Below, in pieces: positions 37,227 through 50,639 of a DNA stretch of 64,000 nucleotides. This DNA is from Megalonaias nervosa. Lineage: Eukaryota; Mollusca; Bivalvia; Unionida; Unionidae. Made by a program: the position numbers and the translations under genes. Where the stretch lies: contig JAECUM010092831.1 of the NCBI GenBank assembly GCA_016617855.1, positions 310,001 to 374,000 of the forward strand. Reading direction: 5' to 3'. Every line of letters begins with the position of its first letter. The first letter of the stretch is position 1. The notes beneath the pieces are model-generated. The model did no database searches and was not told the DNA's origin. It worked only from the letters and a program-made list of their open reading frames with translations.

Positions 37227-37284
<58 letters not shown>
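37227..37284 (+). repeat. (TA)n microsatellite
   Basis: About 29 TA dinucleotides without interruption, 60 bases past the donor of exon f. Confidence 0.95.
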
Positions 37285-37287
<3 letters not shown>

Positions 37288-37343
37288 TTAGAAATGAAAC
37301 CAAGGCATAATGACAACACACATATTAATGCTGTTGTACACAC

Positions 37344-37484
37344 TCTTAGCTTTTCCACAGTTTGCTGTTCTGTTGCCAGCTTGTCCTGTGTAAGATGGTG
37401 TTCATGCTGCAGCATCTCAAGTTTGTGAGTCATGTTAGTCAAATCATCCTTCCATCTTCTTGATGTTTCCTTCTCTTCTGCTAG
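37344..37484 (-). CDS. Coiled-coil gene, exon f (residues 252-298)
   Basis: 141 bases, phase 0 at both ends: LAEEKETSRRWKDDL to TVEKLR. The donor is AAGA/GTGTGT. The acceptor chosen is TTCCTAAAG/CTA because only it keeps the phase with the previous exon. A second AG four bases later would break the frame. The polypyrimidine tract is weak, so the acceptor is less certain than the others. Confidence 0.8.
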
Positions 37485-37639
37485 CTTTAGGAACATTGCA
37501 TTGTATATAGCTCTTTAGAAACAACACCTGTCTAAGTATGTTCTTATCATAAAGCTGACAAAACACAATATATTTTTAATCTAGTACAACTGCAATACTT
37601 CATTCACTCTTTATTAAAAACTATCCTGTTCTTAATCTT

Positions 37640-38110
37640 TGATGTTATATTCCTGTACAACTGTCACAAGAAATATATTCCTGTACAATTCATACAAGAA
37701 TTATATTCCTGTATAATTCACATAAGAGTTAAATATTCCTGTACAACTTTCAGCAGAATTATATTCCTGTACAATTGACGCAAGAACTATATTCCTGTAC
37801 AATTGACACAAGAGTTAATTCCTGTACAAGTGACACAAGAATTATATATTCCTGTGCATTTGACACAAGAGTTATATATTCCTGCACAACTGACACAAGA
37901 GTTATATATTCCTGTGCAACTGACACAAGAGTTATATATTCCTGTAAAACTGACATAAGAGTTGTATATTCCTGTACAACTGACATAAGAGTTATATATT
38001 CCTGTACAATTGGCACAAGAGTTATACATTCCTGTACAACTGAGACAAGAGTTATATATTCCTGTACAACTGACACAAGAGTTGTATATTCCTGTACAAG
38101 TGACAAAGAG
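37640..38110 (+). repeat. 30-bp minisatellite
   Basis: About fifteen units with TATATTCCTGTACAACTGAC and ACAAGAGT. The ten-codon period opens frames of about 120 codons on both strands, which are by-products. Confidence 0.9.
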
Positions 38111-38274
38111 TTATTGTGCAATATCTAAAAAGCCTTGCAAGATAGTGAAGCAATCTAGGATTTAAATGAGTAAGACTGAAGTTGGTTTTAAATTTCACTT
38201 TCAGCATTTTATTTGGCTACACATTTCTCATCTTTTCAGCTGAATGTAAATTTCATTAGAATATATTTCCTATT

Positions 38275-38345
38275 TTCATCAGAACATAACACCCACTTTC
38301 ATTAGAACATAACGCCCACTTTCATTAGAACATATATTACCCACT
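38275..38345 (+). repeat. Short 27-bp tandem repeat
   Basis: Three imperfect copies of CACTTTCATTAGAACATA, just before the 533-bp duplication. Confidence 0.7.
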
Positions 38346-38347
38346 TA

Positions 38348-38880
38348 CCAGCTATTTACAAGAACATGTGGATATTTAACTGAAATTACTACAAGAACTT
38401 TGGGTTTTTGTACATCTCAATGAAAGCTTAAATACAAACTGCATTACATTACATTACAGGAATGGGAATAAATAGAAACTGCATTACATTACATTACAGG
38501 AATGGGAATGAATAGAAACTGCATTACATTACAGGAATGGGAATGAATTTTTGCTAAAGAAATCTGACTCTATGCTGCTCACATCTCTATGAAGTTATTT
38601 TGCCTCACATTTTTAACAACAATGATAAATCTGCTGTGATACAATGCTGAATTGGACTTGCTTTGTTATTAAATATGACCAATTAGCTTACAGAACGTCT
38701 AATATGTAATTTAGTGTATCAGATTAGGTCATCCCAATCCTGCAGCCCTTCTAAGTCACTGATATTGATACATCAATAAATAGACTTATAATCAGCTGTA
38801 TAAATAGACTCAGAATTAGTCTTACAAATAGACTTATAATTACCTCAAAAATAATCGTATAATTTTCCTTATAATTACCC
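38348..38880 (+). repeat. 533-bp direct duplication, copy 1
   Basis: From CCAGCTATTTACAAG to CCTTATAATTACCC. Nearly identical to 39581-40113, with a handful of substitutions. It contains a small tandem repeat of about 36 bp (GCATTACATTACATTACAGG). Confidence 0.9.
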
Positions 38881-39015
38881 ATTAGAACATACTGGTATTA
38901 TCAACTTTCATTATATACAGTTGAGATTTGTGGGTTTATGTATGTACACTATAAGGCTTTAAATAGTGTCTATCCCTATCATTTTGCAAACTCAATTAAA
39001 ACATAAGGTGCTTAC

Positions 39016-39246
39016 TGTATTTTTTTCTGTCTCAAGCCGTTTTTCTAGTGTGCTGTTGATGTTGGTCAGATTCTTGACATCATTATTCAAGTGTTCAATC
39101 TTATTTTTCTGCTGGCTGACCTCAAGCTCTAGATGAGTAAGGTTCCTTGTGGCATTCCGCAGGTCAGCCTCTATGGTAGCTATGAGATTTTCCTTGTCCT
39201 GTGCTTCCTTCTCTGTGCTCTTGGACTGCACTTGTGACATTTCAAT
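39016..39246 (-). CDS. Coiled-coil gene, exon e (residues 175-251)
   Basis: 231 bases, the longest exon seen, phase 0 at both ends. The acceptor is TGTGTTTCAG before ATT GAA ATG; the donor is ACA/GTAAGC. It encodes IEMSQVQSKSTEKEAQ and then heptads such as KIEHLNNDVKNLTNI. It lies between the two copies of a 533-bp direct duplication (38348-38880 and 39581-40113). Confidence 0.9.
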
Positions 39247-39580
39247 CTGAAACACAGACCATAATTATTTCAATAAGGTAAAAAAAGAGAATTGTTTACT
39301 TCTTTATATTTAACAGTTACTGTAATTTATGTCACCTTTCACACACAGTCAATCCATAATGATCTTAATTATTTCTTGTCCACACAAATTTGTAACAGAT
39401 CAGCTGATTTATTATTGAAAAATTCAAATGTTTTCTTTCAAGTGAAGTCTGAGAAATAAATAGTAAATGCAAATACTGGATAAACAATGTAAGTAGTAAA
39501 GATAATGTTCATGGAAAATGTTTTTTATACTTCACTTGTTTAACGCCCAACTCCAGAAGGCCATTAAAAAAAAAAAGATT

Positions 39581-40113
39581 CCAGCTATTTACAAGAACAT
39601 GTGGATATTTAACTGAAATTACTACAAGAACTTTGGGCTTTTGTACATCTCAATGAAAGCTTAAATAGAAACTGCATTACATTACATTACAGGAATGGGA
39701 ATAAATAGAAACTGCATTACATTACATTACAGGAATGGGAATGAATAGAAACTGCATTACATTACAGGAATGGGAATGAAATTTTGCTAAAGAAATCTGA
39801 CTCTATGCTGCTCACATCTCTATGAAGTTATTTTGCCTCACATTTTTAACAACAATGATAAATCTGCTGTAATACAATGCTGAATTGGACTTGCTTTGTT
39901 ATTAAATATGACCAATTAGCTTACAGAACGTTTAATATGTAATTTAGTGTATCAGATTAGGTCATCCCAATCCTGCAGCCCTTCTAAGTCACTGATATTG
40001 ATACATCAGTAAATAGACTTATAATCAGCTGTATAAATAGACTTAGAATTAGTCTTACAAATAGACTTATAATTACCTCAAAAATAATCGTATAATTTTC
40101 CTTATAATTACCC
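39581..40113 (+). repeat. 533-bp direct duplication, copy 2
   Basis: The other copy, 1233 bases along, preceded by an A-run (39566-39577). The segment between the copies contains exon e. Confidence 0.9.
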
Positions 40114-41002
40114 TAATTGAGAGCATCACAAATAGTTGCATCAATAGCCCCAAACAATACCAACCAAAACAGAAATGTACACAGAAATTTTTGAACAGAC
40201 TGAGGGTGCCAAGTGCATACAGTATATATGACCTTAGTTGTCTTGTCATAACAATGGACTTGCTACAATCTTTGCTTATTCTGTAATGGATTTTGCTGAT
40301 GACACTGAATTTGTAATGAGCATGAATTTGACACTTCATTATATGTATAAGAAAAACAATCATAAAGGTGAAGAGAGTGCATTTCATTCTCTTCCTGTAT
40401 TTAAAATAAAAGGTTTTTGTTGTGTTTTGTTTAAAAATGTACAAAGAAATGTAAATAAAACTGTGATTGCAAGAAAATGCTATTTAATTTGATGAAGGAC
40501 AAGTCCTAAATGTTGTACAAATACGTGAACTGCTGAACAATTACAAAATTTGATAAAATTGTTCAAGAGTTGAAAATGGAGTTGTCCTTAAGGAAGAGTT
40601 GGAAATGGGGTTGTCCCCAAGTGATAGCATATCACAGAAAATTTACAGTAATCATGGGAAAGTTGATCTCTTTAATTCTCTGTTTCAGTTTTGTGTTCCA
40701 TGATTTTGATTCCGGATATCTAGATATAAGTTGACTGTGTTGGTGAAAAATGAAATTTTTTGAGTAAATTATGTTTCTTAGAATATTTATGTAATCATAA
40801 AGCCTTAGGAGTATGACCATATGTGTTACTGACCAGGGCAGGTACAACAAAATGGCACTGCCATGTATATCATACAACAAACTTATGTTTTAATAAGCTA
40901 AACACCTCATCACAAACATAAAAGAGCAAGAAATAGTTAGAAATATACATACAGTATACTTCCATTATGTGAGAAACTCCAATAAAATGCTCATTAGTGT
41001 TG
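40114..41002. other. Intron, no clear feature
   Basis: ORFs of 82-123 codons on both strands are AT-driven. No domain or RNA gene seen. Confidence 0.4.
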
Positions 41003-41860
41003 AAAATGCCACTTGATACGGGATTTTTGTGATCTCTCTAACTGCCACTTGATACAGAATTTTTGTGATGTCTCCAAGTGCCACTTGATACAGGATTTTT
41101 GTGATATCTCTAAGTGCCACTTGATACAGGATTTTTGTGATGTCTCCAAGTACCACTTGATACAGGATTTTTGTGATGTCTCTAAGTGCCACTTGATACA
41201 GGATTTTTATGATGTCTCTAAGTGCCACCTGATACAGGATTTTTGTACTGTCTCTAAGTGCCACTTGATTCAGGATTTTTGTGATGTCTCTAACTGCCAC
41301 CTGATACAGGATTTTTGTGATGTCTCTAAGTGCCACCTGATACAGGATTTTTGTGATGTCTCTAAGTGCCACTTGATTCAGGATTTTTGTGATGTCTCTA
41401 AGTGCCACCTGATACAGGATTTTTGTGATGTCTCTAAGTGCCACCTGATACAGGATTTTTGTGATGTCTCTAAGTGCCACTTGATACAGGATTTTTGTGA
41501 TGTCTCTAAGTGCCACCTGATACAGGATTTTTGTGATGTCTCTAAGTGCCACTTGATACAGGATTTTTGTGATACAGGATTTTTGTGATGTCTCAAAGTG
41601 CCACTTGATACAGGATTTTTGTGATGTCCCTAAGTGCCACCTGATACAGGATTTTTGTGATGTCTCTAAGTGCCACTTGATACAGGAATTTTGTGATGTC
41701 TCTAAGTGATACAGGATTTCTGTAATGTCTCTAAGTGCCACTTGATACAGGATTTTTGTGATTTTTGTGATGTCTCTAAGTGCCACTTGATACATGATTT
41801 TTTCGATGTCTCTAAGTGCCACCTGATACAGGATTTTTGTGATGTCTCTAAAAGAACATG
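41003..41860 (+). repeat. 36-bp minisatellite, about 24 units
   Basis: Unit with GATACAGGATTTTTGTGATG and TCTCTAAGTGCCAC. The 12-codon period keeps frames open on both strands (up to 285 codons on the gene's strand). It lies between exons d and e. Confidence 0.95.
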
Positions 41861-42137
41861 CTACATAGCATGAGCAAAGAGGTAGTAACTCCTGTATGTA
41901 ACAGAAGTATGAATGGGATTTGGCACCAAACCCTATAATGATGGGGAGATCACTCTCATCTAATTCCCACCTACATGGGCAGACAACTGTCAGGTCATTT
42001 TTTAGGTATTATGATTGAGTAACATATCTGAAAAAACAAATAGCATAAATAAACTCTCCTTGGATAAACAAATTCAATTTTTGGGGTACTCAAGCTTCTT
42101 GAATAGCCAACTACTGAATTACTTGAATTATAATTAC

Positions 42138-42293
42138 CTTCTTGGTGATCTCTTCTATTTCCTTCTTCATCTGCACTTTTGTCTCCCTTTCCTTCTCAAG
42201 ATCTTTCTCCAAGTGGTAGTTTTCTGTCTGAAGTTTGGTTCTCTCATGAACAAGGAACTGATTTACCTCCCTTGTTCTGACTGCCTCCTTCAT
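42138..42293 (-). CDS. Coiled-coil gene, exon d (residues 123-174)
   Basis: 156 bases, phase 0 to phase 0. The acceptor is TATGGTAG before ATG AAG GAG; the donor is AAG/GTAATT. It encodes MKEAVRTREVNQFL and then a Lys/Glu-rich helix ending EEITKK. The Met is internal, not a start, because the exon has an acceptor and the previous exon joins in phase. Confidence 0.85.
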
Positions 42294-43790
42294 CTACCAT
42301 AGAAACATAAACAGATGCATAAAACAATGTCAAACAATATGCCATTGGTATGTAAAGATTACATTGGTTAAAATTAATAGCAATTTTATGATACTGTAAA
42401 CAGAGTGTTGCAGATTTTTAGATCATATAACTTGCATCTTCACAAATGTACAGTGATAACAATTAGAAAACAGGTTCTTACAAAATCTAAATACTAATAT
42501 ATCACTCCATTAATAACCTGCAACTGATGCAATTCAAAAAATATCATCAGTAGTATAAATGAGGGCATATGTTTGCAATGTTGACTGAAAATTGTGGTTA
42601 ATATTCAGTGTTGATGTGGGGTGGAGGTGGGAAAAGCATTAATAAAATGACATCAAATATGATAAAATTAGTATGTCATTTTTATATGAATAATATTCTA
42701 ACATACTATAATACTTAAAAATATGAATAAAAAGATCAAGTAAATTAAAGACAATTAAAATTAATAATTTAATATAAATCAAGTTTATATGCACTACTCT
42801 TTTTGCATAAAACAATCCAATATTACCTAGTTGCTTCCCTTGTAGAGTTTATCCATACATTAAACCCGTTTTATGTATATAATGCTTTCCTGAGAAACCT
42901 CACATATGTCAGATTCATGTGGCTTGAGGTGAATTTTCCCATAGGGAATATTAGAAAAGTGAGGTACTGCATTCCTGAGATTTACATTTATAACTTGAAA
43001 GGAACCAAACCAAAAAATCAATGAGGGGCTGAATCTCCATCCCCATCAAACAAATCAAAAGATGGAGCTGATATCTCTCAAATGGGGGTGGGCAGCCAGG
43101 GGGCAAGTTCAGGTTAGGCTGGCTCTCATTTAGAGGTGGAAGGCTGAGAATCAGCTGATTGAGTCGAGATAGTGCTGTCTGCTTCCTGAAGAATTTGTTC
43201 AAGATATAATGCACTGAGCAGATCCACTTCTCCCTGTATAGCTCCATGTAGCGCTATCATTGGTTTCCTTCATTAGCCTGGCAACCTTAGTACTTCTTTC
43301 ATGACTGAGGTAATTTTCATTTTTAGATCACTATTAGAAGCACTTATCTTGAACACTTAATGACACATAAGGTTTTAAGACAGCTCTCAGAGCGTTAAGC
43401 GGTGATGCTGCTATGACCATGGTGAAACTGAGACTAACCAAAGCTTCCACGATCCTGCTTGGAAACCCATGTTGCTGGTCGATGTATATACACAAATGAT
43501 GCATGTCTAGAGGTTTATTTTCTGCTTGGGTGTTAATATTAATTCACATAAACACAACACTTGGGTAAGTTGAATATGTGAAAATCAGGGGGTCTACTGA
43601 ATAATGCAATTACTACAACCAAACTTTAATGACTTGATATGCACTCATAAGAATAAACTCATCAGTACATTTGTGATTAATTAAATTAATAATTTGATAT
43701 TTAAGTATAAACCAAAGTGTCAGTGACACATAATAACAGATGACAGAATATTTACCCAATCACATTAACATTGGGAACTACCTAACACTA
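42294..43790. other. Intron, no firm feature
   Basis: A 98-codon minus ORF (42951-43247) contains LPPGCPPPFERYQ and may belong to the retroelement remnant downstream in sequence, but I cannot assign it. Confidence 0.35.
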
Positions 43791-44399
43791 CCTCTAAAAC
43801 CAAGCACCCTTGGAAGGATGAAGAAATTACCGTCTATTACCTCTAGAATCTAGTCCTCACAGAACGCAAAGAATATTGCATATACTCCAAGGGAAGTAGC
43901 TCTTTTAATTACCTCCCCTTATGCCCATTAGCTCGACACCTATAGATGGACTGTTGTAAGTTTAAACTTCAATGACAGAATGCTTGCATTTACGGGGAAG
44001 GGAAGGAGGGTATAATAGTAATATGATTGGCAAAGTAACATAATTTACTAAAACATTTTCTTTCTCCATCAAATATAGTACCTGATCAGTTTGACATTAG
44101 AAAAATTTATAAGAGTAGCAAGAAATTCTTGAGAATCCAACCTCTACCAACATGACCCTGTACAGACATGATTGTTGCTCTATTGAAGGCTGAAACTCTC
44201 CTAATGATAGATCAGCACAAGTAATGCTCATACTGTTACACATGAGCATGGGTAATCCCTGTCAAAGAACATGTCCTTTAACTTTGATAGGGGCTAACCT
44301 CTTGCCTTCAAACAAGAAAATGAAGTTAGCTAGTCATGGAATCGATGCGAGAGTGGTATAACATCATTCTCTTGTCACCACTTCTCCTTATATGCCTTC

Positions 44400-45850
44400 A
44401 ACGTGGACAGCCATCCAGTTGTCATGAAGTGCCTAACTCCTTTCTGCACAGGGCATCCCTGACAAGTGCCAAGCAGGAAGGAGGAGTTTCTGAAAAAGGC
44501 TGAAGTAGTGGTAGCCTTGTTTACATGATAAGAATGCGGTTCTCAGCAATTTTCCTGGGAACATCTGTTTCCATGTCAAAAAGATGGTTCCTCCATTATC
44601 TCTCTCATTAGATAGGGGCAAATCAGGATTATATGCAAGTCTTGTCCCTTACTTTCTAAATTATCTTTAGTATTAGCATCGCTGGGAAGAAGACATATGC
44701 CCATATTCAATCCAGCTGATGCTTGTAAGTCCAGGAATGGCAACATGAAAGTAGGCAGTTTGTTGTTTCATCTTGTCATAAACAGGTCTATCAACAGTCA
44801 GCCCCATAGAGAGCCAATTCGATGGAAAATGGATGGATGGAGAAACCACTCTGTACGAATCAGATGGTCTGTCCTCAGCAAAGAGTCAGCCAGGAAATTG
44901 AGCCTGCCTGGGATGTGCTGGATTTGTATATTTCTTTGGTATTGTGTACACCACCAAAGATATTTCCATACCATAATGTTTTAACAGATACTTTACCGCT
45001 TTAGATTTGTCTGAGAATATCAAAATTGTGTATATTAGGCTATATTCCACCTACTTATCGGAGGCATAAAAAATTACTTTCATGTCCAGGAGGCTCATAT
45101 GATAAGCTCTCTTACTATGACCACTTGCCAGTGACAGTCATAAAATCCAATTGCAAGTGTATCCCTCAACCTGACAAACTGGCATCTGTGTCAAATGTGA
45201 TTTCTGTTTGTGGGCCTTCTCAACGTATTCTTGCCACTAGCCACTCCTGGTCTTAATATTGAAGTAGGAAGTATTTAATCAAAGTTGAGACTATGATTTG
45301 CTGGTCTAAATGACTCAAGAACTGGCAAACCAACAAAGACAACATTTGTTAGATTTCTTCAAATGTAGTATTGAAACTGAATTCTGTACTTCAGTAGTAG
45401 GGTCAAAATGGTCAAGTTAGCATCATCCGCATCATCCAAAGAGAGCCATCATCCTCTTGTATACCTTGTGTCCAAGGGTATTTCATACTACACAGAAGTG
45501 ATGACGCAAAATTCTCCCTGTGCATGGCCAGAGTTCTACCTGTCATTTATGCAAATAATACCAGTGGATTAATATCTAAAACAGACAGTGGTCCAGTTAA
45601 GGAAGAACTGTCCACTGTGGTCTGCTGGGGCTGGATGGTGGGCTCCAAAGGTGATGCCAGATCATCATGTGCAGGTGTCACTGACATGGTCAGTACAGCT
45701 GGCTGGCTGGACAGTCAGCTGACTGGTCTGTTGATCATACTGGACCATAGCAGCAGGACAATCTGGAGCAAATGATTCATAACCACCAAAAGCATAGCTA
45801 GATAGTACAGATGATTAGCAGCTGGAACAGTGTAGGGTTTGAAACTTGTG
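44400..45850 (-). mobile_element. DIRS/Gypsy-type retroelement remnant, minus strand
   Basis: Read on the minus strand: a possible gag-like piece around 45850-45550, then RNase H fragments with FDTDASLSG (about 45205), then HIPGRLNFLADSLLRTD (about 44910-44860) and TEWFLHP, the conserved RNase H to post-RNase H transition of DIRS-like polyproteins, and finally LPAWHLSG (about 44470). Most of the reverse transcriptase is missing, so there is an internal deletion. Frames change several times. It is opposite in orientation to the element at 2090-4144. Confidence 0.5.
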
Positions 45851-47489
45851 GGCTGCAAAGTCAGAAAATAATCCCACATGCGCAACTTCACACAGGTGGG
45901 GGAAGGACTTATGACCAGTGGCTCATCTTATCCAACTTACTCATCTGCATTCTCACAGTATCATATGGGATTGTGCCTTATCTTGAGTGGGATTGCAAGT
46001 AGTCACTATGTACTCTGAGGTGATGGTCACTTTTGGTGTTCATTTTGGTAGGGATGGTAGGTCAACCAAATTTGAGTGAATACTCAACACTTTACATTCA
46101 AAAGGTTTGGACTCCTTTTTTTTCATAGCCTTTTAAGTGTCTCTTTAGAAAGTTCGACCACACCTCTTCCAACCATGTTGAACACACACTACATATGTGA
46201 AAGGACAAGCACTTTGTGCATGCAAGGCTGGTATCATGACTGTCTTCCACTACTTTGAAATGTTAACACATTATTGCACTTGACTTACATCTTAGTACTG
46301 AAAGAGAGAAAAATGTGCATATAACAAAAGTGTAACTAAAGTACAATGGTTCAAACAGACAATCTTGTAATGACATGACAGACTAGTAAGCCCATAGATG
46401 CTGGAATTACCAGTGCATTGCAAATACACCACATGAGAAACTGCGTGTTAATAATCAATATAACCTGGACAATAATGGCCAGATAAAAATGGGAAAATTC
46501 AATGCAGAACACATAAATGTTGATTGTAACAGTATATCAACATTTTGATTTACTAGATCACTAAAACTAAATGTACAATGCAATTATACCAGTGATAAAT
46601 TGAATGTTAACAACCAGGCTAAAATTGCAAGAAATTAAATTCCAGGTGGAACACAAAAATGTTGATTATACCAGATTTGTACTCACTGTCAATGGTGTGT
46701 GTTTTAAAAGTACTCAAGAGTCTCTGACTGGATTTCACTGCAATGACAGTGTTGCACATGCATTGTAAACAACTGGGGATGGCTAACCTCTTTAATTGAG
46801 CAACTGTGTCAAAAGATTATTAATGCTCAAGAATTTTCAAAATTATGCCAGGCTGAACTGCCAAGTGTGCAGAATTATGTCTAAATGCCTTTTCAAATTC
46901 TTTTCCCGTCAACACTGTAGTAATTGGATGTAAGACTTAGCATACTTTAGTCAATGTAATTGATCTCCTTGCATTTCATTTATTTCTATTTTTCCACAGG
47001 ATTATCAACAAATAATAGAAATATACACAATTTTCAAATGTTTGCAAACAACTGTTTATTACTGTGTTGTTTGTGTGCATTTAGTATTTTGGTGTTACTG
47101 ATCCAGTACAGTGATGTCCAGTGTCCATATACATGTTGTTCTGTGGTACGCATGGTGAGTGAGTAGTATGTGAGTTGCTTGCACTGCATGTGTCTAACAT
47201 GCAACCACTGATTACATTAACAAGTTCCCCGTTCCATTGTTCGCTCCTCCAACAACACTTCAGGAGTCAACTTCAACATTTCTGAGTGCAATATGTTACT
47301 CAATACTTTGCAAATGGTATTGAAGAAAATAACTATTGTACATCAGATTACTATATGGCACTGGTAAATTTTTAGTAATTACACTGTCATAGTTTTATAA
47401 TAATTTCGCAAATTATTATTTTGTGAATTGTCCATGTGCAATAGAGTCATTTACTTTAATTATTTTTATATTTCATGTGTATATGTTGT
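45851..47489. other. Intron, no clear feature
   Basis: Possible further retroelement debris up to about 46000; otherwise AT-rich, with no domain or repeat array seen. Confidence 0.35.
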
Positions 47490-47526
47490 AGGTCTTCTTC
47501 TTCTTCCTCATCTTCTTCTTCTTCTG
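47490..47526 (+). repeat. (TTC)n-like microsatellite
   Basis: TTCTTCTTCTTCC followed by more TTC/TCT triplets. Gives a poly-Ser frame that is not a gene. Confidence 0.8.
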
Positions 47527-47867
47527 GTGATTCATTTAGTCATCATCAAGTCTTATTAAAATACAGAGAAGTAACTTTGTTATTTCTCCCATATACCCAC
47601 TACACATATTACATGTTTTATGTTCCATGTCCCAATGTAATTTGGATATGCGAATTTGGTGAGTTTGAAGTTCATAATTTTCATTAACAAATTCCAAGTG
47701 AAAAATGGAGTCATATATCTTAACATGTTGTAAACAGTTTCATGAGTTATTTGGATATGAATTAAGATGGTAATGATATTTTTTCTTCAAAATTTTAAAA
47801 TTAATTTAAGCAAATAATATTCTGTGTCTATTCATAATAAAGCTCATATAATCTCCCAGAGACAAAA

Positions 47868-48110
47868 AGGTCATGGCATTCATAACAAAAAGTCATGGCA
47901 TTCAATAACAAAAAGGTCATGGCATTCAATAACAAAAAGGTCATGGCAATCATAACAAGAACATCATGGCATTCAATAACAAAAAGGTCATGGCAATCAT
48001 AACAAGAACATCATGGCATTCAATAACAAGAAGGTCATGCATTCAATAATAAAAAGGTCATGACATTTATAATTCATAACAAGAAGGCCATGGCATTCAA
48101 TAATAAAAAT
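47868..48110 (+). repeat. 24-bp-type minisatellite
   Basis: About ten imperfect units of AAAAAGGTCATGGCATTCAA, alternating with AACAAGAACATC versions. It ends about 100 bases past the donor of exon c. Confidence 0.85.
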
Positions 48111-48211
48111 TTACTACAGATGAACAAAACTACTGATGAATGGAGCCATGGGAAAGTGATGGCAAAATCTGCTTTCCCCTTAGTGAAAAAAATACATTTC
48201 AGATGACCTAC

Positions 48212-48323
48212 TTTGATGGCAAGTTCATTAACCATGCGAGCTACGTCCTCCCTGTTAGAGATCATCTGGTTTTGGATAAGTTCTACCTTCTTCTGTAGAA
48301 AGTTGACCTCCATCTGCTGACGC
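48212..48323 (-). CDS. Coiled-coil gene, exon c (residues 85-122)
   Basis: 112 bases. The acceptor is TTTACTGCAG; one base completes the split Met codon, then 37 codons begin RQQMEVNFLQKK. The donor follows ATC AAA as GTAGGT. It is closely flanked by minisatellites on both sides: one ends about 100 bases past the donor, the other starts about 30 bases before the acceptor. Confidence 0.85.
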
Positions 48324-48349
48324 CTGCAGTAAAAACAGAATCTCAGCTA

Positions 48350-48785
48350 ATTAATAGAATCCTTCATATACATCAGTGTATCATAGGAAAATTCAATACA
48401 AGCATCCAAATTCATTCATATGTTACATCAGTGTATCATAGGAAAATTCAATACAAGCATCCAAATTCATTCATATACATCAGTGTATCATAGGAAAATT
48501 CAATTCAAGCATCCAAATTCATTCATATATTACATCATTGTATCATAGGAAAATTCAATACAAGCATCCAAATTCATTCATATACATCCATGTATCATAG
48601 GAAAATTCAGTTCAAGCATCCAAATTCATTCATATATTACATCAGTGTATCATAGGAAAATTCAATTCAAGCATCCAAATTCATTCATATACATCCGTGT
48701 ATCATAGGAAAATTCAATACAAGCATCCAAATTTATTCATATACATCAGTGTATCATAGGAAAATTCAATTCAAGCATCCAACAC
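48350..48785 (+). repeat. 52-59 bp minisatellite
   Basis: About eight units with CATCAGTGTATCATAGG and CAAGCATCCAAATTCATTC. Two length forms alternate. It lies just before the acceptor of exon c on the transcribed strand. Confidence 0.9.
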
Positions 48786-50639
48786 AAGACTATGCTAAGC
48801 GTCTTATGCAAACTTTCAATCCTGAAGATGAATGTTTGCTATCTGACACTGACACATAACGAAGGATTATTTTCTCACATTTCTGAATGAAAAATGACAC
48901 AATGCATATTGATTCAACTTTAAAACAGCAAAACACTAATGATCTCCTTACCTTAAGATATAACATAAGAAATTATGTTTACACTGAAAAATTCTGTGTA
49001 AACTTTAAATTACATTTAAACAAACATCAGCAGTCAAAAACAGTGGTCTAGAAGGCCAAGTGACATACAGCATCCAAACTGAATACTAAAGATAAATTGC
49101 ACAATGATACAAATGTGAACAGGTAAACAAGTAAAGTCCACTCCTACCCATAAGATTAAACAAGACAAAACAATATTTTACGATATAATTCTCATCCAAC
49201 TATGACCTAGAAACAACTTTTCTTTCATAGATAATAATGAGAATATGGATTTTAAAAAATAACAACTGTAACAATGTTTTCAACCAACAACCAAATTAAA
49301 GAATCTGTAACATGTAACTAGGTTGATCACTGCAAAAATTGTCCTGTTTGTGAAATACTAACTTCAACTACTGCATATTTTCAGAAGTAAATGTGATGCA
49401 ATGAATATTTGCTGATTAATGTGAAAGACTGATGATGATGGATATCACAGCTTTTACAGGTTTGTGTGTACTGTGATCACAGTAGTCGTATGATGAAAGA
49501 TATACTCCCCATCAATGTTTAACAGTGGAAATCATGATCATAGAAATACTGGAATGTGAAAAAATGCCATCTTTGCGAAGTATATATGATCTCTAGCCTC
49601 TGACAAGTTTACCCATTTCTAATGATGCTTCAAACTGATCACTTAAACTCTAAGGATGTCCATAGGTGAGACATGAAAACAAGGTTCTTGGCATGAGAAT
49701 GATGTTTTTGTGGTTCTTCTCATATCAAGAACCTTATTCAAGAAACATCAAGAGCTTCATTTTCAAGTCGAGAAATCACACCACTTCTGAAGTGGGAGCA
49801 AACAAAAACAAAGATGGCAGAACATACACTGTTGATCTGTATTGCTTTTTCTTCCAAGATCAACTGAAGTTGTTTGGGTGAACAAGTGAGCAAGGATATG
49901 AGAAAATACTTTTCTTGGTGTTTGGAAGAAATTTCAGAACTGACTGTCCAAAGACAGTACAAGTGTGGGACAATACTATGTCAGTACAAAACCTAACGGG
50001 TGTTAATAAGCACTTTGTAATTCCAATAAATAATTTAGATAAATGATTCCTCTCAAATTATATCTGAATATGATTAAAAACTCTGATCATAGATTCCCAA
50101 AGATTGATATTCATATAGAAATGAATAATCTTGTTGATCTCAACCTTATATACATCCCCACTTAACCTATGTTGCAAAACATTTTTCTAAACAAAACTCA
50201 ATCATCTTAATGGAAAATTACCCCAAACTGTAAACAGTATTTCTTCTAGAATCTAGAATCAAGGCTAGGTCTTGAACTCAAGCCTAATTAAACATCCATT
50301 TATAACTTACAAACAAGAAAAACATCAGGTATGCAATAAAACTTTATCATTAGTCATTGAAAAAGGTCAAGCACACAATACAAACTAAATATACATAATA
50401 CAGGTTAAAAAAAAGGGGAGGGGGCATGAATCCAATGGGGTCTTTATTTTTGAACTTTGTCAGTGATATGGTAAGGCAGGCAACAAAGAATATATTATGA
50501 CTGAAACCTGAATTTTGAGCATAGGTAAGTATTAACTGGACCTCTACCATTTCTTGTGTCTCTTTCTACCAAGAAATAAATATATCTGGGTCCTATAAAG
50601 AGGACATGAGGTAGATGTAGTTATGCTTCAAGAAGGCCA
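48786..50639. other. Intron, no clear feature
   Basis: No recognisable gene, RNA or array; ORFs up to 74 codons lack domains. Confidence 0.4.

Noticed and set aside
37759..38128. ORFs of about 120 codons on both strands (37759-38128)
   Set aside because: Products of the 30-bp minisatellite; overlapping open frames on opposite strands with repeat peptides are not evidence of genes.
42951..43247. 98-codon minus-strand ORF as an extra exon of the coiled-coil gene
   Set aside because: Pro-rich and not coiled coil, no matching splice sites, and exons c and d already join in phase.
49666..49962. Overlapping ORFs on both strands (71 and 74 codons)
   Set aside because: No domain, no splice logic, mutually exclusive strands.
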